From the NCBI GenBank assembly GCA_963681505.1, contig OY811978.1, forward strand, positions 3,604,917 through 3,668,916: DNA of 64,000 nt. The letters run 5' to 3'. Both the position numbers and the translations under genes were made by a program. This document shows positions 21,730 to 34,665 of this stretch, piece after piece. The number at the start of each line of letters is the position of its first letter. Within the stretch, counting starts at the first letter, position 1. This DNA comes from Eunapius fragilis (Eukaryota > Porifera > Demospongiae > Spongillida > Spongillidae). Below the pieces are notes generated by a model. It was not told the DNA's origin. It searched no databases and saw only the letters and a list, made by a program, of their open reading frames with translations.

Positions 21730-23450
21730 CATCGTAAAACTTTCTATTCATTTCTTTCTTTATTTTGTAAATTGTGTGTTAATGGTGTTTCCTGTGTTGT
21801 ATTGTTAATTATAATCGATTTTTCCAAATACTGTCAAGTTGCTATTCGAACGGATAGGTGTTTGTGAATATTCCTTACTAGGGTAGCGTAGGTAGTAATC
21901 GGCATGCGGTAGTGTTCGGCACCCGATGTGTTATTATTTAAAAGGAACCTAGTTGCATTAAACTATACTTACTGCCTCCTAAGACAACCCAGAAGGCTGG
22001 CTCTTATCCTTTTTGAAGTACTGAAAAGTCTTCTAGAAGTCTCTGTATTGCGTTGAAAGTGCGGTTGCCGACCACTCCCCATTGCCGACTATACCCTGCG
22101 CTACTCTAGTACGCAGTAGCTGTAAATGCGATGTAACTTCTTTCCCGGACTCTCCCGTGGTATTATGGTGCCATAACATACAGGAAACCAAGAATTTCCG
22201 TCACGACGTATTTGCATTTTGCAATGATTGGACATCGCACGATTTCGAGGACGTGTTACGTGTTAATAAGACAAGCAAGCATTCGTCCAAGAAAAATTGA
22301 AGTCGTATACGAACAGTTTAATTCCGCGAGCGCATATACAAGAGTTCAGTAAAATAACTCTACTGCCCTGCTACGTATGTTAAAATTGATTCGGGACCGA
22401 ATTGTATACATTGCTTGGCGCCCGTATTGATTTTAAATGGCGTCCTTAAATGTTACTCGTCGACTAGTTTCGTTGTAACTTTTGACCCCCAATGAACGTT
22501 TGTCATATAACCTGTGACAAAACACTCGACGAGTATTGGGCTACAAGCGTTTAATACAACAGACTCGTAACAAACATCTTTCACCATCGAGCCGCAGCGT
22601 GCGTTCGAAGATTTAAAGATCATCAAAGCTTCGTACGGCTTCGGCACGGCACCGCCCACACAAGCTTTATTCATGTCTAATATCGGGTGCTCGTTTTACC
22701 AAAGCGTTTAGAGTGGTATAAGACACCTTTAAAAGCCTATACGAAGCTTTATGATAGGAAAACAATACGGAACACAGTTACAGGTTTGGTTGAACAGGCT
22801 GAATCTCGACTGACGAGAGTGAAGCGCGCATGCGCGGGTACAGCGTGGTTAATATCACGGTTAACTAGTAGTACAATAAGTAACGAAACGCCAGCACGAA
22901 TAGGATGTAAACGAAAGACAGCTGCCGCGAATTCGCGGCAATTGTCCTGAAACGACTACTTAATTTCTGCCGCGAGCTACCGGCCTCACTCTTATCCCAT
23001 CTAACCATACTTGAACGTAAGGTAGCACGTTGTTGGAATCAGAGATAATAGATTATCTCAATTGGAACCGCGTGGCTATCCGGCACGGTACGGTTTTGAC
23101 AGTGACAACCGCGTGCCGTGCATGCTGGCACGAGGGGGGGGGGGGGGGGGGGGGGGAACCGTGTTATATAGCCATCTGCTTATACATAAATATAAATTTT
23201 TAAAAGTAATACTATACTAATATGCTTACACGGAGAAGCCATAACTTGCGATTTCGATGCAGACGTTTCGCGCGTCAGTTCCCACAGTTGCCGTTCCGCG
23301 AGCTGTCTCAAAGGGAAAATGAAGCCTGTCGGCACTAACTGTCTATTTTAAACATTCGCCGCGGACCTACTCGGCCTGCAAGACACTATTACGGTATCAG
23401 TTGCGACAAAAAAACTTTCCCCTTCCCTTAAAGCTCCCCAAATAGATATG
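21730..23450. other. Long stretch without recognised gene
   Basis: Short ORFs at 22082-22300 and 22687-22950 (+) and 22453-22674 (-) show no domain and no splice context. 23038-23056 is a small palindrome (GAGATAATAGATTATCTC). A G run of about 20 lies at 23136-23156. Confidence 0.5.
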
Positions 23451-23453
23451 GAG

Positions 23454-23698
23454 CAGTGTCCAGCAAAATCACCCTGATACTTTATCAAAATTTCCAGTAC
23501 AAGCAAAAGAAAATTAACGCTCGCATTGAAATGTATGGCTAATTATAAATTCAGTGCCAAATAATGTTATGATGGATAGTCCAATTTATGATGCGTATAA
23601 GGACCATTTGGTAGAAATTTTTTGGAGTTCACGGAAAATGAAAAATTTGAAAACTTGAAAAACTATCCAGAAGGGTGATTTTGAATTGCTGGACACTG
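23454..23698. mobile_element. MITE with CAGTGTCCAGC inverted ends
   Basis: CAGTGTCCAGCAAAATCACC at left is mirrored by GGGTGATTTT...GCTGGACACTG at right. A lone copy of the right end (GTGATTATGCTGGACACTG) is at 24957-24975. Confidence 0.75.
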
Positions 23699-23704
23699 TC
23701 CCGT

Positions 23705-24725
23705 ATAATATAAATGAACATAACGTGCGCGGTCGATCGTGGAAACATAGGAATCGTCAGTTATTATCATTGTTAAGTACCACAGAAAATGCAAAGTTCA
23801 TAAAATCTTGATCTCTTATCTACAGTAAAGTTATTGATCCACACTATAGACCTTTTTCATCACAGGATATTACCGTAAAAGGTGTGCACCTTACGTGGCT
23901 GGTTGTGTTTGTGTACGCTGCATGGAGTGGTCACACGACACATGAAAAGGTTTATCGCAATCGATCAAGATGTAACAGTACAGAAATGTCTCCATGTATG
24001 AAAGAACTGATGCCAAAATGTATGTTTTAAATATATAACTTGTATCCACTCAAAAGCGACAAAGATCAAATATAGGTCTGATCATGGAGGTGGTATTGCA
24101 ATCCTTGCCAGCTGGGGGCGCATGAAAACACAAATAGTTTAGATGAGTTTCCGTTTGTATATACATTTACAACAGTGTTTTCATTTCATCAACACGCACG
24201 GGTAACACATGATGACCCTAAATCAACACATTTTTGTATACTGCTCAGTATATAATTTTACGAATTTATATTGTGCTTGCAGTACAAAATTAATCCTTAA
24301 CGTTGGCTTCAATAAATGAGATGTACATATATCAAATTCTCAGAGGCCAAACAAGTTGCACTGGCGAGATAAAGTATAGAATGCAACGAACAAGACCTTC
24401 ACTGTAATATTGGTAAGATTGGAGTACAATGACCTCACCAATTAGGCACACATTTTACATGCCATTTTATTTTGTGCATTGGCAAGGTACGTGAAAGTAG
24501 TTCAACAAATGTGTAGACAAAGGTAGCTATAGTATCCACTCCAACTACTGCTTCATACCAAGCAGGCCATAGAACACATGACCTTAGCCACATAATATGG
24601 TGGCCCTAGTCACATAGCTAAACATTCAAAGCCTGTGGTTTGAACAGTCCCATCTGATAATCCAAACCCACCTTCTCAAAGCTGATACAATCTACTGTTG
24701 AACAAATATTTGTCCCTCATATATG
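23705..24725. other. AT-rich stretch, no gene seen
   Basis: No ORF above 60 codons and no repeat structure that I could define. Confidence 0.5.
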
Positions 24726-24737
24726 TACTGTAGCCCT

Positions 24738-24812
24738 TGTCTGTGATTGTGTGTGTCTGTGTGTGTGTCTGTGTGTGTCTGTGTGTGTGTCTGTGTGTGT
24801 CTGTGTGTGTGC
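24738..24812. repeat. (GTGTGTCT)n microsatellite
   Basis: Alternating GTGTGTGT and CTGTGTGT units. Confidence 0.9.
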
Positions 24813-25017
24813 AAGCTATATCCACTTCATAGCATTGAAAGCAGATTGCTGATTTCTTGATTACACTCATGATGAACCAAAACTGCATGACTGATATGGC
24901 ACATCACTCTCACATGCACAACACACACAAAAACACACATAAGTATCACAAGGGTGGTGATTATGCTGGACACTGTCCCATTTTATTATGCTAACCACAC
25001 ACACATGCACGCATGCA

Positions 25018-25025
25018 TGCACACA

Positions 25026-25100
<75 letters not shown>
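25018..25100. repeat. (CA)n microsatellite
   Basis: About 40 uninterrupted CA dinucleotides. Confidence 0.95.
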
Positions 25101-25104
<4 letters not shown>

Positions 25105-25353
25105 GTGGGTACTCTCACAAAGATCTGATTGCACCACCCAGTCCTACATGTAAAGACCACAGGAAGTCCCCTAACTGCCCATAAGTACACCTAAAACCCT
25201 GAGAGGACATCCCCACATGGGCCCACATGGGCCCACAACAATAGTTGTTTATCCTACAGTTTCATATTAATCCCAAAGGCCATCAGGGTGAAAAGCGTTA
25301 CATGTACATAACAGTGCTTCCAAAGAAATTCAAAGTGAAGTTTGTAAGGAATG

Positions 25354-25354
25354 G

Positions 25355-25418
<64 letters not shown>
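25354..25418. repeat. (TG)n microsatellite
   Basis: About 32 uninterrupted TG dinucleotides. Confidence 0.95.
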
Positions 25419-25421
<3 letters not shown>

Positions 25422-26049
25422 TAACCTTTGATGCATGAATACTGCCCACAGGTTACACATAAGCTTGGGAGACGACCACTGTACACACGGGATCCAATGA
25501 AAGGAGTCTCTTCAACCTGTGACTGGCTCAGCGATGGAGTGGGCAAAACATATTCTCATTACATGTAATAGAATAGGTAGTCATAAAATTACTTAATAAC
25601 ATGCATGTCTGTAATAAATGCTTTGAGCAAATCAGTAGTAAGCCAAAATTGGCTGCATGTGTTCACAGAAAGCGTTACTTCTAACTTTCTTATTGAATGC
25701 ACACACTGCCATGGCATTCATTTATTCACAAGGAAACAACACAATTACTGTACTAGTGAACTGTGTTGTTACGGCAAATGCAAATCATTGTTGAAGATAG
25801 ACAGAACATGGAAAGCCACTTTTGTGTCCTTTAACGTTAAATTGTGATGAGGTACATAAAACAAACATTAGAGTTCGGCTTAACTTGGAAGGTTGACCTC
25901 AACTGATATGTGGGTGTGGTCATGGGAGTGGCCATGAGTAACTATTTGCTGTTACACACCTGAGCACTTGAGTGAAACAGGATGCAGTATGAAAATCAAC
26001 GCTCCTTTGACTTCATGGTGTGGAGGAAAAATTCACACACATATACACA

Positions 26050-26099
<50 letters not shown>

Positions 26100-26121
26100 C
26101 ACACACACACACACACACACC
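26050..26121. repeat. (CA)n microsatellite
   Basis: CA repeat with one AA interruption. Confidence 0.95.
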
Positions 26122-26664
26122 TGACTATCAGCAGGACAACACCTTCTGGAGTATATCCTTCTCCAAATAATGCACACAAAATAACACGTGAAAGGCTTAT
26201 CAGGGGTAATGGTGTCTATGGGGAGGGAAGGAGAAATCATGTGCCCCTTGCTAACAAAGACTAAAAAATTCATTCTCATCCCTAGGACCTCCTGCTGCCT
26301 AATTCTAACCACAGCATGCAGATTTAAAAATAAAATAAAATTTGAAATTGAAATTACCCCTCCAAATGGTAAGAGGTGGGTAAGCCCCATATAAAGGTGG
26401 ATAAGCTTAGCACATAGGCACTTTACATACATGTGTCCTAAGGTAAAGTTTGTCTGCTGTACCTGAATACATCTGATTCCACCAACCAAGGACCACGATA
26501 GTCCCACCGCCCCAAAACTTGACTATGCCTACAGTGCCCTTACTCTTGGACACAGTTCCCAACAGCAGCAGATGGCTATGCTTGAGCGCCAAGTGGACAA
26601 CAGATCATATAGAAGTGTCTCCAGATGTTAGTTCAAGTGCAGCGGATCTGAGAGCACACAGACC

Positions 26665-26665
<1 letters not shown>

Positions 26666-26713
<48 letters not shown>
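26666..26713. repeat. (TG)n microsatellite
   Basis: About 23 TG units. Confidence 0.95.
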
Positions 26714-26714
<1 letters not shown>

Positions 26715-26870
26715 CCTCATTGTTATCCTGCTCTGCATTCATTGTCACAGTGCTAATCGACTTGAACTCTGATTCAAAACTCTGTTAGTATAGCTGCATT
26801 AATTATTTTTAATAATTGCAGGTGAATTAAATATTGCTTCAAGTTAGTACCCCCTTTGGTACAGCTAGCA

Positions 26871-27256
26871 TGTAGTACCTCTACTGGCATGTAGTACCTC
26901 TACTGGCAATGTAGTACCTCTACTGGCAATGTAGTACCTCTACTGGCATGTAGTACCTCTACTGGCATGTAGTACCTCTACTGGCATGTAGTACCTCTAC
27001 TGGCATGTAGTACCTCTACTGGCATGTAGTACCTCTACTGGCATGTAGTACCTCTACTGGCATGTAGTACCTCTACTGGCATGTAGTACCTCTACTGGCA
27101 TGTAGTACCTCTACTGGCATGTAGTACCTCTACTGGCATGTAGTACCTCTACTGGCATGTAGTACCTCTACTGGCATGTAGTACCTCTACTGGCATGTAG
27201 TACCTCTACTGGCATGTAGTACCTCTACTGGCATGTAGTACCTCTACTGGCATGTA
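26871..27256. repeat. 19-bp minisatellite, about 20 copies
   Basis: GTAGTACCTCTACTGGCAT repeats almost perfectly; two early units carry one extra A. The unit contains a short self-complementary core (GTAG...CTAC). Confidence 0.95.
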
Positions 27257-27371
27257 ACAGCTGCCTAGTTTAAATTAGGAAGGATGGTAAGTTGTACTTA
27301 ATGCATACCCTAACCGGACCAACCCAGCTTTAATCAATATATAAGCTCAAAGTTCAAATTCAGAGCTACAG

Positions 27372-27922
27372 CTACCAAACTGACCCCTTACACCCCAACT
27401 AGTCTGACCCTTACACCCCAACCAGACTGACCCCTTACACCCCAACCAGTCTGACCCTTACACCCCAACCAGACTGACCTTACACCCCAACCAGACTGAC
27501 CCTTACACCCCCAACCAGACTGACCCATACACCCCAACCAGTCTGACCCCTTACACCCCAACCAGACTGACCCCTTACACCCCAACCAGACTGACCCCTT
27601 ACACCCCAACCAGACTGACCCCTTACACCCTAACCAGACTGACCCGTTACACCCCAACCAGACTGACCCCTTACACCCCAACCAGACTGACCCCTTGCAC
27701 CCCAACCAGACTGACCCGTTACACCCCAACCAGACTGACCCCTTACACCCCAACCAGACTGACCCTTACACCCCAACCAGACTGACCCCTTACACCCCAA
27801 CCAGACTGACCCCTTACACCCCAACCAGACTAACCCGTTACACCCCAACCAGACTGACCCCTTACACCCCAACCAGACTGACCCCTTACACCCCAATCCT
27901 TACACGCCAACAAGATGACCCC
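27372..27922. repeat. 24-bp minisatellite, about 22 copies
   Basis: ACCAGACTGACCCCTTACAC followed by CCCA repeats, with length variants of 22-24 bp. Either strand is open over long stretches only because of repeat periodicity. A decayed related stretch is at 29620-29700. Confidence 0.95.
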
Positions 27923-27947
27923 CCTTAGAAAAAAAAAAAAAAAAACA

Positions 27948-29299
27948 ATAACCGTCCAGCTGTGGTGTGAGCCATGCACATCATTGAAGAGATGGGACCA
28001 GCTCTGGGCCTTTACATCAACTTTGCCTAATGTGAACTCTTTAGCAGTAAAGGCAACGCCTCTTTCCCACCAGCCGTGAAGTGCTCCCTTCTACCAAAGC
28101 TTGACATTCTTGGTGCTCCTGTTGGCGACTACTTACACTGTTCTAGATTTATCGCTGACAAGTGCTGAATCCAAGAAATTGCTCACAAGTCTGGTGGATG
28201 TGGCTGGAGTTGATCTCCAGGTGGCTTTCACATTACTGCGCATGTGTAGAGGCTTTTGCAAATTGGTCCACCTAACCCAGGTCACTCCTCCTAGTTTGGC
28301 TTCAGATGCCCTAGTGTCCTTTGATGAAGATGTGAGGCAGTGTTTTGTGCTCTGCTCAGCCATTGAAGTCTCAGACACGGCCTGGAAACAGGCTCAGCTT
28401 AGTTTGAGATTCGGGGGCTTAGGCCTTCATTCCCTCTCTTGCCATGCTGCTGCCGCCTTTATTGCCTCGCTTCCCTCATCAGGCCTGGGCCAATCCAACA
28501 ATCACCATCTTCAGCAGGCAGTCATAGCCTATAACTCCAAGGTCTCCTCACATCATGCAATCATGGCTGAGTCTGTCCTCGCTTCTCCCACCACTCAGAG
28601 AGAGCTGTCCAGCAAGATTGATGAGGATCAATTCAAATCTTTGTTGGGAGAATCCTGCCCAGGCGACAATCCTGTCTGTTTCAGCCCCTCATTCATCGTC
28701 ATGGTTGTCAGTAGTCCCTTCCATGGGTTTAGGTCTACATATAGTGTCCAATGAGTTCCAGACTGCAGTGAGGTGGTGGCTACTCATTTGCCAGGATGTT
28801 GCTCTTCATCCCCTGGGTCACCATGCAGTAACCTGCAGGCATGGGGGAGATGTGGTGATAAGGCACAATCACTTGCGTGATGTCTGTGTGGACTTCTGTC
28901 GGCGAGCTCATCTGAGTGTGAGTGTGGAGAAGGGTCATGGTCTTACGAGAGATCACAGCCACACCAGACCTGCACATGTGCTCATTGCTGGGTGGGACAG
29001 GGGCAGGCCTGTAGCTTTTGATGTCACTGTAACATCTCCTCTTTGCCCAGCCATACTAAGGGAGTCATGCAGATCAGCTGGTGCAGCTTCAATGGTAGCG
29101 GAGACCCGCAAGCTTCTCACCAATGGTCCCAAATGTCAGGAATTGGGGTGGACATGCATTCCCTTAGCTGTTGAGACGTTCTGCAACTGGGGTAAGGAGG
29201 CTCACCTCACGTTCTCTAGACATCTACAGTAGACTGAACATCACCTTGGTCAGGTCCATTGCCAGAGCCATCTTGGCAAGGGAGCTCCTGCCCTTGTGA
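27948..29299 (+). pseudogene. Restriction-like-endonuclease retrotransposon, copy B (5'-truncated)
   Basis: Starts after an A-rich run (27930-27947) at the point equivalent to RPAVLRAVHLIEE of copy A, just past the YLDDG box. It continues to the same C-terminus (SIARAILAREL, TGA at 29297-29299). FGGLGLHSLSCHAAAAF and DPLGHHAVTC-like text (here LHPLGHHAVTC), then RHNHLRDV and RPAHVLIAGWDRGRP, align with copy A. The two Cys of the CPFC knuckle are lost, the nuclease Asp of RPADI reads RPAHV, and there is a frameshift near 28720 and a deletion near 29220. The catalytic RT motifs are absent because of the truncation. The abrupt 5' end is typical of incomplete target-primed reverse transcription. 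Confidence 0.85.
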
Positions 29300-29939
29300 C
29301 TTGACTTTAGTTGTGTGTATTAATTCTTTCAATAACATAATAATTACTCCGGCTAATTACCTTACATCAAGTTAATTCAATTTGAATTTTGATTTTGTGG
29401 TCACCAGTTTCAAGCTATATTAATTCACCTACAATTATTAAAAAATAATTAACAATGAGACTCAGTGCAGTGGAGACATGCTCTAATTATCAGTTGAAGC
29501 ATACTGTCAGTGTGTATGTGTGACCACTAGCACACTGACATGTAGGTGTGGCCTCTAGTGTGTCCTCTAGTTAATTAATAACCCAACATTAATCAATTAT
29601 ATGCTCAAAGCGTTACCAAGCTGACCGTACCCGTTACCACGCTGACCCTTACTCCAATACCACGCTGCCCCTTAAACCATAACCAAGCTGACTCCCTCTG
29701 AGATAAATAAATGCAAGTGAAAATTAATACTCAAAGTTCAAATTCAGAGTTACGGACGTACTGATACTGCTGCTTTTCTGGCTTGAAAACATCCCATAAG
29801 GTCTTCTACACGCGGATACCATTACGCCTTCCTGCTCGCAAGCTGTGTCAATAATCATCACGTGATCAGGAGGGGGCGTGTGACCTAATCCTAGCTCCTA
29901 GCCAAGGGTTTAGAGGGCAGTGTAGAGAAGGTTACATTT

Positions 29940-31330
29940 CTATGCTCTGTTACACTCACACACGCTCCTTAGGATCTAACAAGCAGCTCGCCGCCAAAAC
30001 GGAGAACATCGATCGCTTCCGGGGAACAGAAAACGCGGGCCCTGCTTTCAATTACTGCAATGTTGCTCCTCGGCCTTATTTCATTCTGACTCAATATAAC
30101 AATTTTAATCAACAAACATCATTAATAAGAGGTGTTGTGTAATATGTAACCAATTACAGCGTTGATGTATAAATATTCAAGCGACTTTATTAGAACATAT
30201 AATGTGCCAGTGGATGGCATGGCCGTAATAAAACACATGCACTTTAACACTACTAGCAAGGATTGAGTAATGTTTTTACATGCACGTCACTGAGCTATTT
30301 GGCTTGGATCCTAAGACATTGAGTGCTTCTCGCGGTGGCTTCTCGTTTAGCCATTCAGGGTTAATGTCTAATGGTATATTTGTCTACCGCGGTGTACAGA
30401 AAATAAATTTATTCACGTTCTGCCAGTTTAAGGTGCATGCTCGTTGTATAGGTCCTTTGGAGCTTGACCCGAAATTGCCACGAGAGAGCTCTAATTCGTT
30501 TTCTCTGGTATGAAGCCAGAACGTCATGCAAAGTGACGCTATATTCGATCGCGATACGCGTAGTTAGTACATCAGTAGACAAGTGATAAAAACTGTTGGT
30601 CTCTGAGAGCCTCCATTAGGGGCCATCATTGTACAAAATACCTTTCCAGATGTTTTGCGCTGGCTAACCTTCTACAGAGACCGCCAGTTTTTATCACTTG
30701 TCTCTAACTACGCGTGTCGCGATCGAATATAGCTTCACTTTGCATGACGTTCTGGCTTCATACCAGAGAAAAAGAATTAGAGCACTCGTGGCAATTTCGG
30801 GCCAAGCTCCAAAGGACCTATACAACGAGCATGCACCGTTAAACTGGCACAACGTGAATAAATTTATTTTCTGTACACCGCGGTAGACAAATCTACCATT
30901 AAACATTAACCCTGAATGGCTAAACGAGAAACCATCGCGAGAAGCACTCAATGTCTTAGGGTCCAAGCCAAATAGCTCAGTGACGTGCATGTAAAAACAT
31001 TACTCAATCCTTGCTAAAGTGCATGCGTTTTATTACGGCCATGTATCCACTGGCACATTATATGTTCTGTCGCTGCGTGTAATGACTGACCGATAAGCTT
31101 GAATATGATCAACGCTGTGATTGGCTACATATTACACAACACCTCTTATTAATGATGTTTGTTAATTAAAATTGTTATATTGAGTCAGAATGAAATAAGG
31201 CCGAGGAGCAACATTCCAGTAATTGAAAGCAGGGCCCGTGTTTTTTGTTCCCCGGAAGCGACGTTCTCCGTTTTGGCGGCGAGTTGCTTGTTAGATCCTA
31301 AGGAGCATGTGTAAGTGTAACAGAACATAG
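29940..31330. mobile_element. 1.39 kb giant palindrome (fold-back element)
   Basis: Left end CTATGCTCTGTTACACTCAC is mirrored at 31310-31330. The arms of about 650 bp remain alignable up to a centre around 30635, which itself holds GACAAGTGATAAAAACTG and its complement. Differences between arms are scattered single bases and small indels. ORFs in the arms are mirror images of each other and show no domain. I found no target duplication. Confidence 0.9.
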
Positions 31331-31334
31331 AAAA

Positions 31335-31600
31335 AGGCAAGCAATATAAGTTTTAGCCGTAGAAGTTGTATAACTGATTCGGAACTTGAATCAGTATATG
31401 ATATAGCGCAAGCTCCGCCAGCCGACCCTCGCTAACCTCCTAAACCGCATTCACATTTTCCATCTGAGCACCTAAATAAAGATATTTGCTGAACGGGATC
31501 ACTTCTCTTCCTGGCGATGACTGCGTCCACATGACACTCTATAATACATACACCGCCAAAACAAACTTTGCAGAGAGAAATAAGTGAATTTCGAGAGGTT
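31335..31600. other. 3' flank of the small secreted-protein gene
   Basis: No further exon could be assigned with confidence. Confidence 0.4.
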
Positions 31601-31611
31601 AAAATTGATAA

Positions 31612-31975
31612 CTAGATCATACCTCCTGTGCAGTGAATTATAACTATTTTTCGCTGATGCCCATTAATACCTGGATAGGCACGAGCAATCGAAGTAGCGG
31701 CGATGTCGGAAATATTAGCACACTGGCCGATGGTCGATAGACACTTTGTGTAGTTCGTTATCACGTTGCTTTCGCAGTCCTTGTTGATGTCGCCAGAGAC
31801 GTCAGCCAAAATGGATTCACAGGCAGATATGGTTTGGTTAACGTTTTCGCATCCGCTCTCTTGAGCGTTGCCTGGTCCAAGCAGCGTTACGCAAAGCACC
31901 AAAAAACCTGCCAACCTGCAATTAGAAAAAAAGTGTTGCTAGTACATGATTTTTGTGGTGACACGCTTACATCAT
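31612..31975 (-). CDS. Small secreted Cys-containing protein (hypothetical)
   Basis: The start ATG lies at 31973-31975. Coding exon 1 is only ATGAT (31971-31975), followed by a GTAAGC donor. Exon 2 begins at 31915 after a TTGCAG acceptor and restores MMLAGFLVLCVTLLGPGNAQ, a good signal peptide. The mature part has Cys at ESGC, ISACESI, INKDCESN, TKCLST and IGQCANI, plus N-x-S/T sites (NQTIS, NYTK, NISD), so it is probably an extracellular disulfide-bonded helical protein. The stop at 31612 may be bypassed by a donor such as CCAG/GTATTA with exons downstream. No family recognised. Confidence 0.6.
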
Positions 31976-31984
31976 TGCGGTGAA

Positions 31985-33515
31985 CTCGGTATTGACAATG
32001 TTGCTCGCACCAACAAAAAAAACACTGTTAACCAGTGGTTTTTCTTGTCTTTTTATTTAAAGCGTCTTGCACTTAATCAAGACATGCATGCAACTACGGC
32101 CCCAATCAACATAGTTGAAGCCTGAAAATAACCTGCTGTGAAGTCCCCTGCATGATGTTATAATTTGTAATGACTAGAATTTGCACGGCACCCAAACTCC
32201 TATCTCCACCCTGGACACAGCCCACACCTGTCTAAACAACAGATCTTATATATACGACTTCAATAATACCCCGTCCGGCACATATCATGCCTACTAGAGC
32301 GCTCCGGCTAACCATATGAATAATTATGATCTACGTGCCACACATATATGTATATAGTTTGGGGACCTGACTGGTCGATACATTAGCTTTAAAACCTGCT
32401 TTGATATAAAAACCCGGTCAATGGGTGACTGTTTCAAGAAAACCTTGTCGTCCCTTGTCAGCCCAATCAGGCACCTTGCAATGAATCACTAGCGTCAAGC
32501 TACCAAATATAAAACTAGACCATGCAGATTGTGAAACGCTATAGGCATAGGCGAATAACACATGCATGGTAAATCATTATCACAGACTACATTATATATG
32601 TCCTGCAGTGATAAACAGCGGCGAATTTTCTATATAGGACCAGAAACCGTGGCTATAAAACTTCCGAACTGCATGGCATGGTTCATATGCATGTATGGGT
32701 GTTTATATTATACTGAGTGCCAAAATAACACTGAATTTTTTTTATTGTTTATACAACATTACAATGTCATATTAATTGAATGATCAAGTTATAAAAATAG
32801 ATTAGTAGGACGACATGCGACATGTCTTTTCTTTACTTGCCCCCCCCCCCCCCCCCCCCCCCAACGTGTCTAAGCATCCATTTTTAACATGTAAACTCCC
32901 CCGTGATAAAGGATGTTTTGGCCACCGCCACCTCCGCATGTAGGTAGCCAAACATCCTTTGTTAAGGCTCAAATCTGTATAAACAAAGTTATTGTTGGTT
33001 TTCAGATCAATATACATGCAAGGATCTATAGGCAACAGCATTCAAGTTAGTTCCTGTCACGTGGTGCGCACAATTATATTACAATAAAGTATAAATAGAA
33101 ACGTAAGGTTCTCTTCGATATAGTTGCAGCAGGGCCGCAACAGCGGTGTATTAAGGAAAGCATGTCAATAGATGCAACAGACCTGTATGGTAGTAGTTGC
33201 AACAGGTCGGTGGCCCGAAGGACTTCCCAATTCTTTTTAGTTGTCCCGTCGACCATATCAGTTCACTGAGACCATTTGTGGGTTGATCGATTAAGCAAAT
33301 GCGATATAGTTGACAGGATCTTTTTCTTAATGCGCAATGGTCTCTCGCGAAGTAGCTACATGTGATTTAGGGGAACTCCCTTTTGCCTAGCAAGCCCGCG
33401 GATCGCGCATCGCGAGCGCGCACCGAGTTGCGTATACTATTTACGAGTATAATCTTTAAGATAGCCACATGTGGTGGACGTAGTACTGCATTCAATCGTG
33501 AGGATGACCTAGAGA
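31985..33515. other. Intergenic, no gene recognised
   Basis: Promoter side of the small secreted-protein gene; no certain TATA or initiator. A 22-C run at 32840-32862 is followed by a short inverted pair (AACATCCTTT/AAAGGATGTT). Short ORFs lack features. Confidence 0.4.
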
Positions 33516-33518
33516 AAG

Positions 33519-34287
33519 CAAGGGCGGATCCAGGAATATTGAAAGGGGGGGGCTAGATAGGGGGTCCGGGGGCTGTGCCCCCGTAAAAATTTTTGAGCAT
33601 TGAATTCGTGGTTTCGATACTTTTTTTCACACCTTTGAACGGTAAGTTGCAATTTTAGTCCATTTGCTTAAACGGCCAGAGGCAGCCCCAGCATCTATCG
33701 AGGGGAGGGGCAGACACACGAGGGGCGCCAAAAGGGGCGTGGCTTACGATACTTCTGATGCGCGCGTAACCGTTTGACTCTGGATTGTTGCTAATAATGC
33801 ATGCGAGCGAGCGCTAGAAGCTAAATTATGCTTCGCATGTTGTGGATTAGGGATTGGAGGTGGGGGGAAGGGGGCGCCATAGCCTGGGGAGGGGGGCTGG
33901 GGGCTAAGGCCCCCTGGGCGCCCCCTCCGGCCGCCTATGAACGCTCATGATCAGCTAAAACAGTGTCCCCAGCATCACACCTAAATTTTAGCAGTTCTGT
34001 GTCTTCAAGGTATTTTACATTCTCATTGATGTTGACAGCAATTCGTCATTATTCGTAATTCGCGCTACCGCTTTGTGGCTCGGGTTGTGGTTCAGCTATG
34101 AATATCTCATCGTCATTAATTGGGACTTCTTTTCGTACGTCACGCGTTGACTCGTTTTCACAAGTACGAAGATCGAGGCACTTCGGATCGGGAGCCTGAA
34201 GGGGCGTGGTACAAAATAAAAAGGGGCGTGTTCTAAGGGAAAGGGGGGGGCTATAGCCCCCTCAGCCCCCCCCTGGATCCGCCTCTG
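33519..34287. mobile_element. GGCGGATCC-family element, 0.77 kb
   Basis: The left end CAAGGGCGGATCCAGG and right end CCTGGATCCGCCTCTG are inverted. Flanks share GAAAG as a possible remnant of an 8-bp duplication. It contains several CCGGGGGC..GCCCCCGG-type hairpins and may be a composite of two insertions. Confidence 0.65.
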
Positions 34288-34582
34288 GAAAGGGAGGCTA
34301 GTCACCCAACGCCACAATGAAGTATGAGATGCACTGAGATCAATAATATTCAAGAATGTGAAGGGTTAACATCAGATATGGTACTCCTCCCTTGATTGCA
34401 GACAGCAGCATTAAGGGTCGGCTTTCAGACAGTAGCTTTTCTTGATGTAGTAGACACCTGATCGATGCACCATCATACATACATCGGAACATCCGACCCC
34501 GGCATGCGGTACTTTCCTTAGCAGAATAGAAGAAGAAAAGGGAACACGTCGAGCATCTTTTGTTATCCACTGATGGAATGCT

Positions 34583-34665
34583 ACGCTCGCAGCCGGACTA
34601 CATCACCGCTACGCGTCTCGCATAGTGGTGATGTAGTCCATCCGCAGCTACGAGTGTGGGTCTGG
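34583..34665. repeat. Short fold-back of the RecQ-element TIR family
   Basis: GGACTACATCACCGCTACGC is followed closely by its reverse complement TAGTGGTGATGTAGTCC and by CCGCAGCTACGAGTGTGGGT. The text matches the TIR of the element at 49197-50967. Confidence 0.7.

Noticed and set aside
26871..27256. CRISPR-like array
   Set aside because: Units of 19 bp are head-to-tail with no unique spacers, in a eukaryotic context.
27388..27928. Gly/Trp/Cys- or Pro/Thr-rich repeat proteins
   Set aside because: Both strands are open only because of the 24-bp minisatellite.
30280..30990. Mirror-image ORFs (MHVTELFGLDPKTLSASR) in both arms of the giant palindrome
   Set aside because: Identical because the arms are inverted copies; no domain, no codon-type bias in differences, and no splice context.
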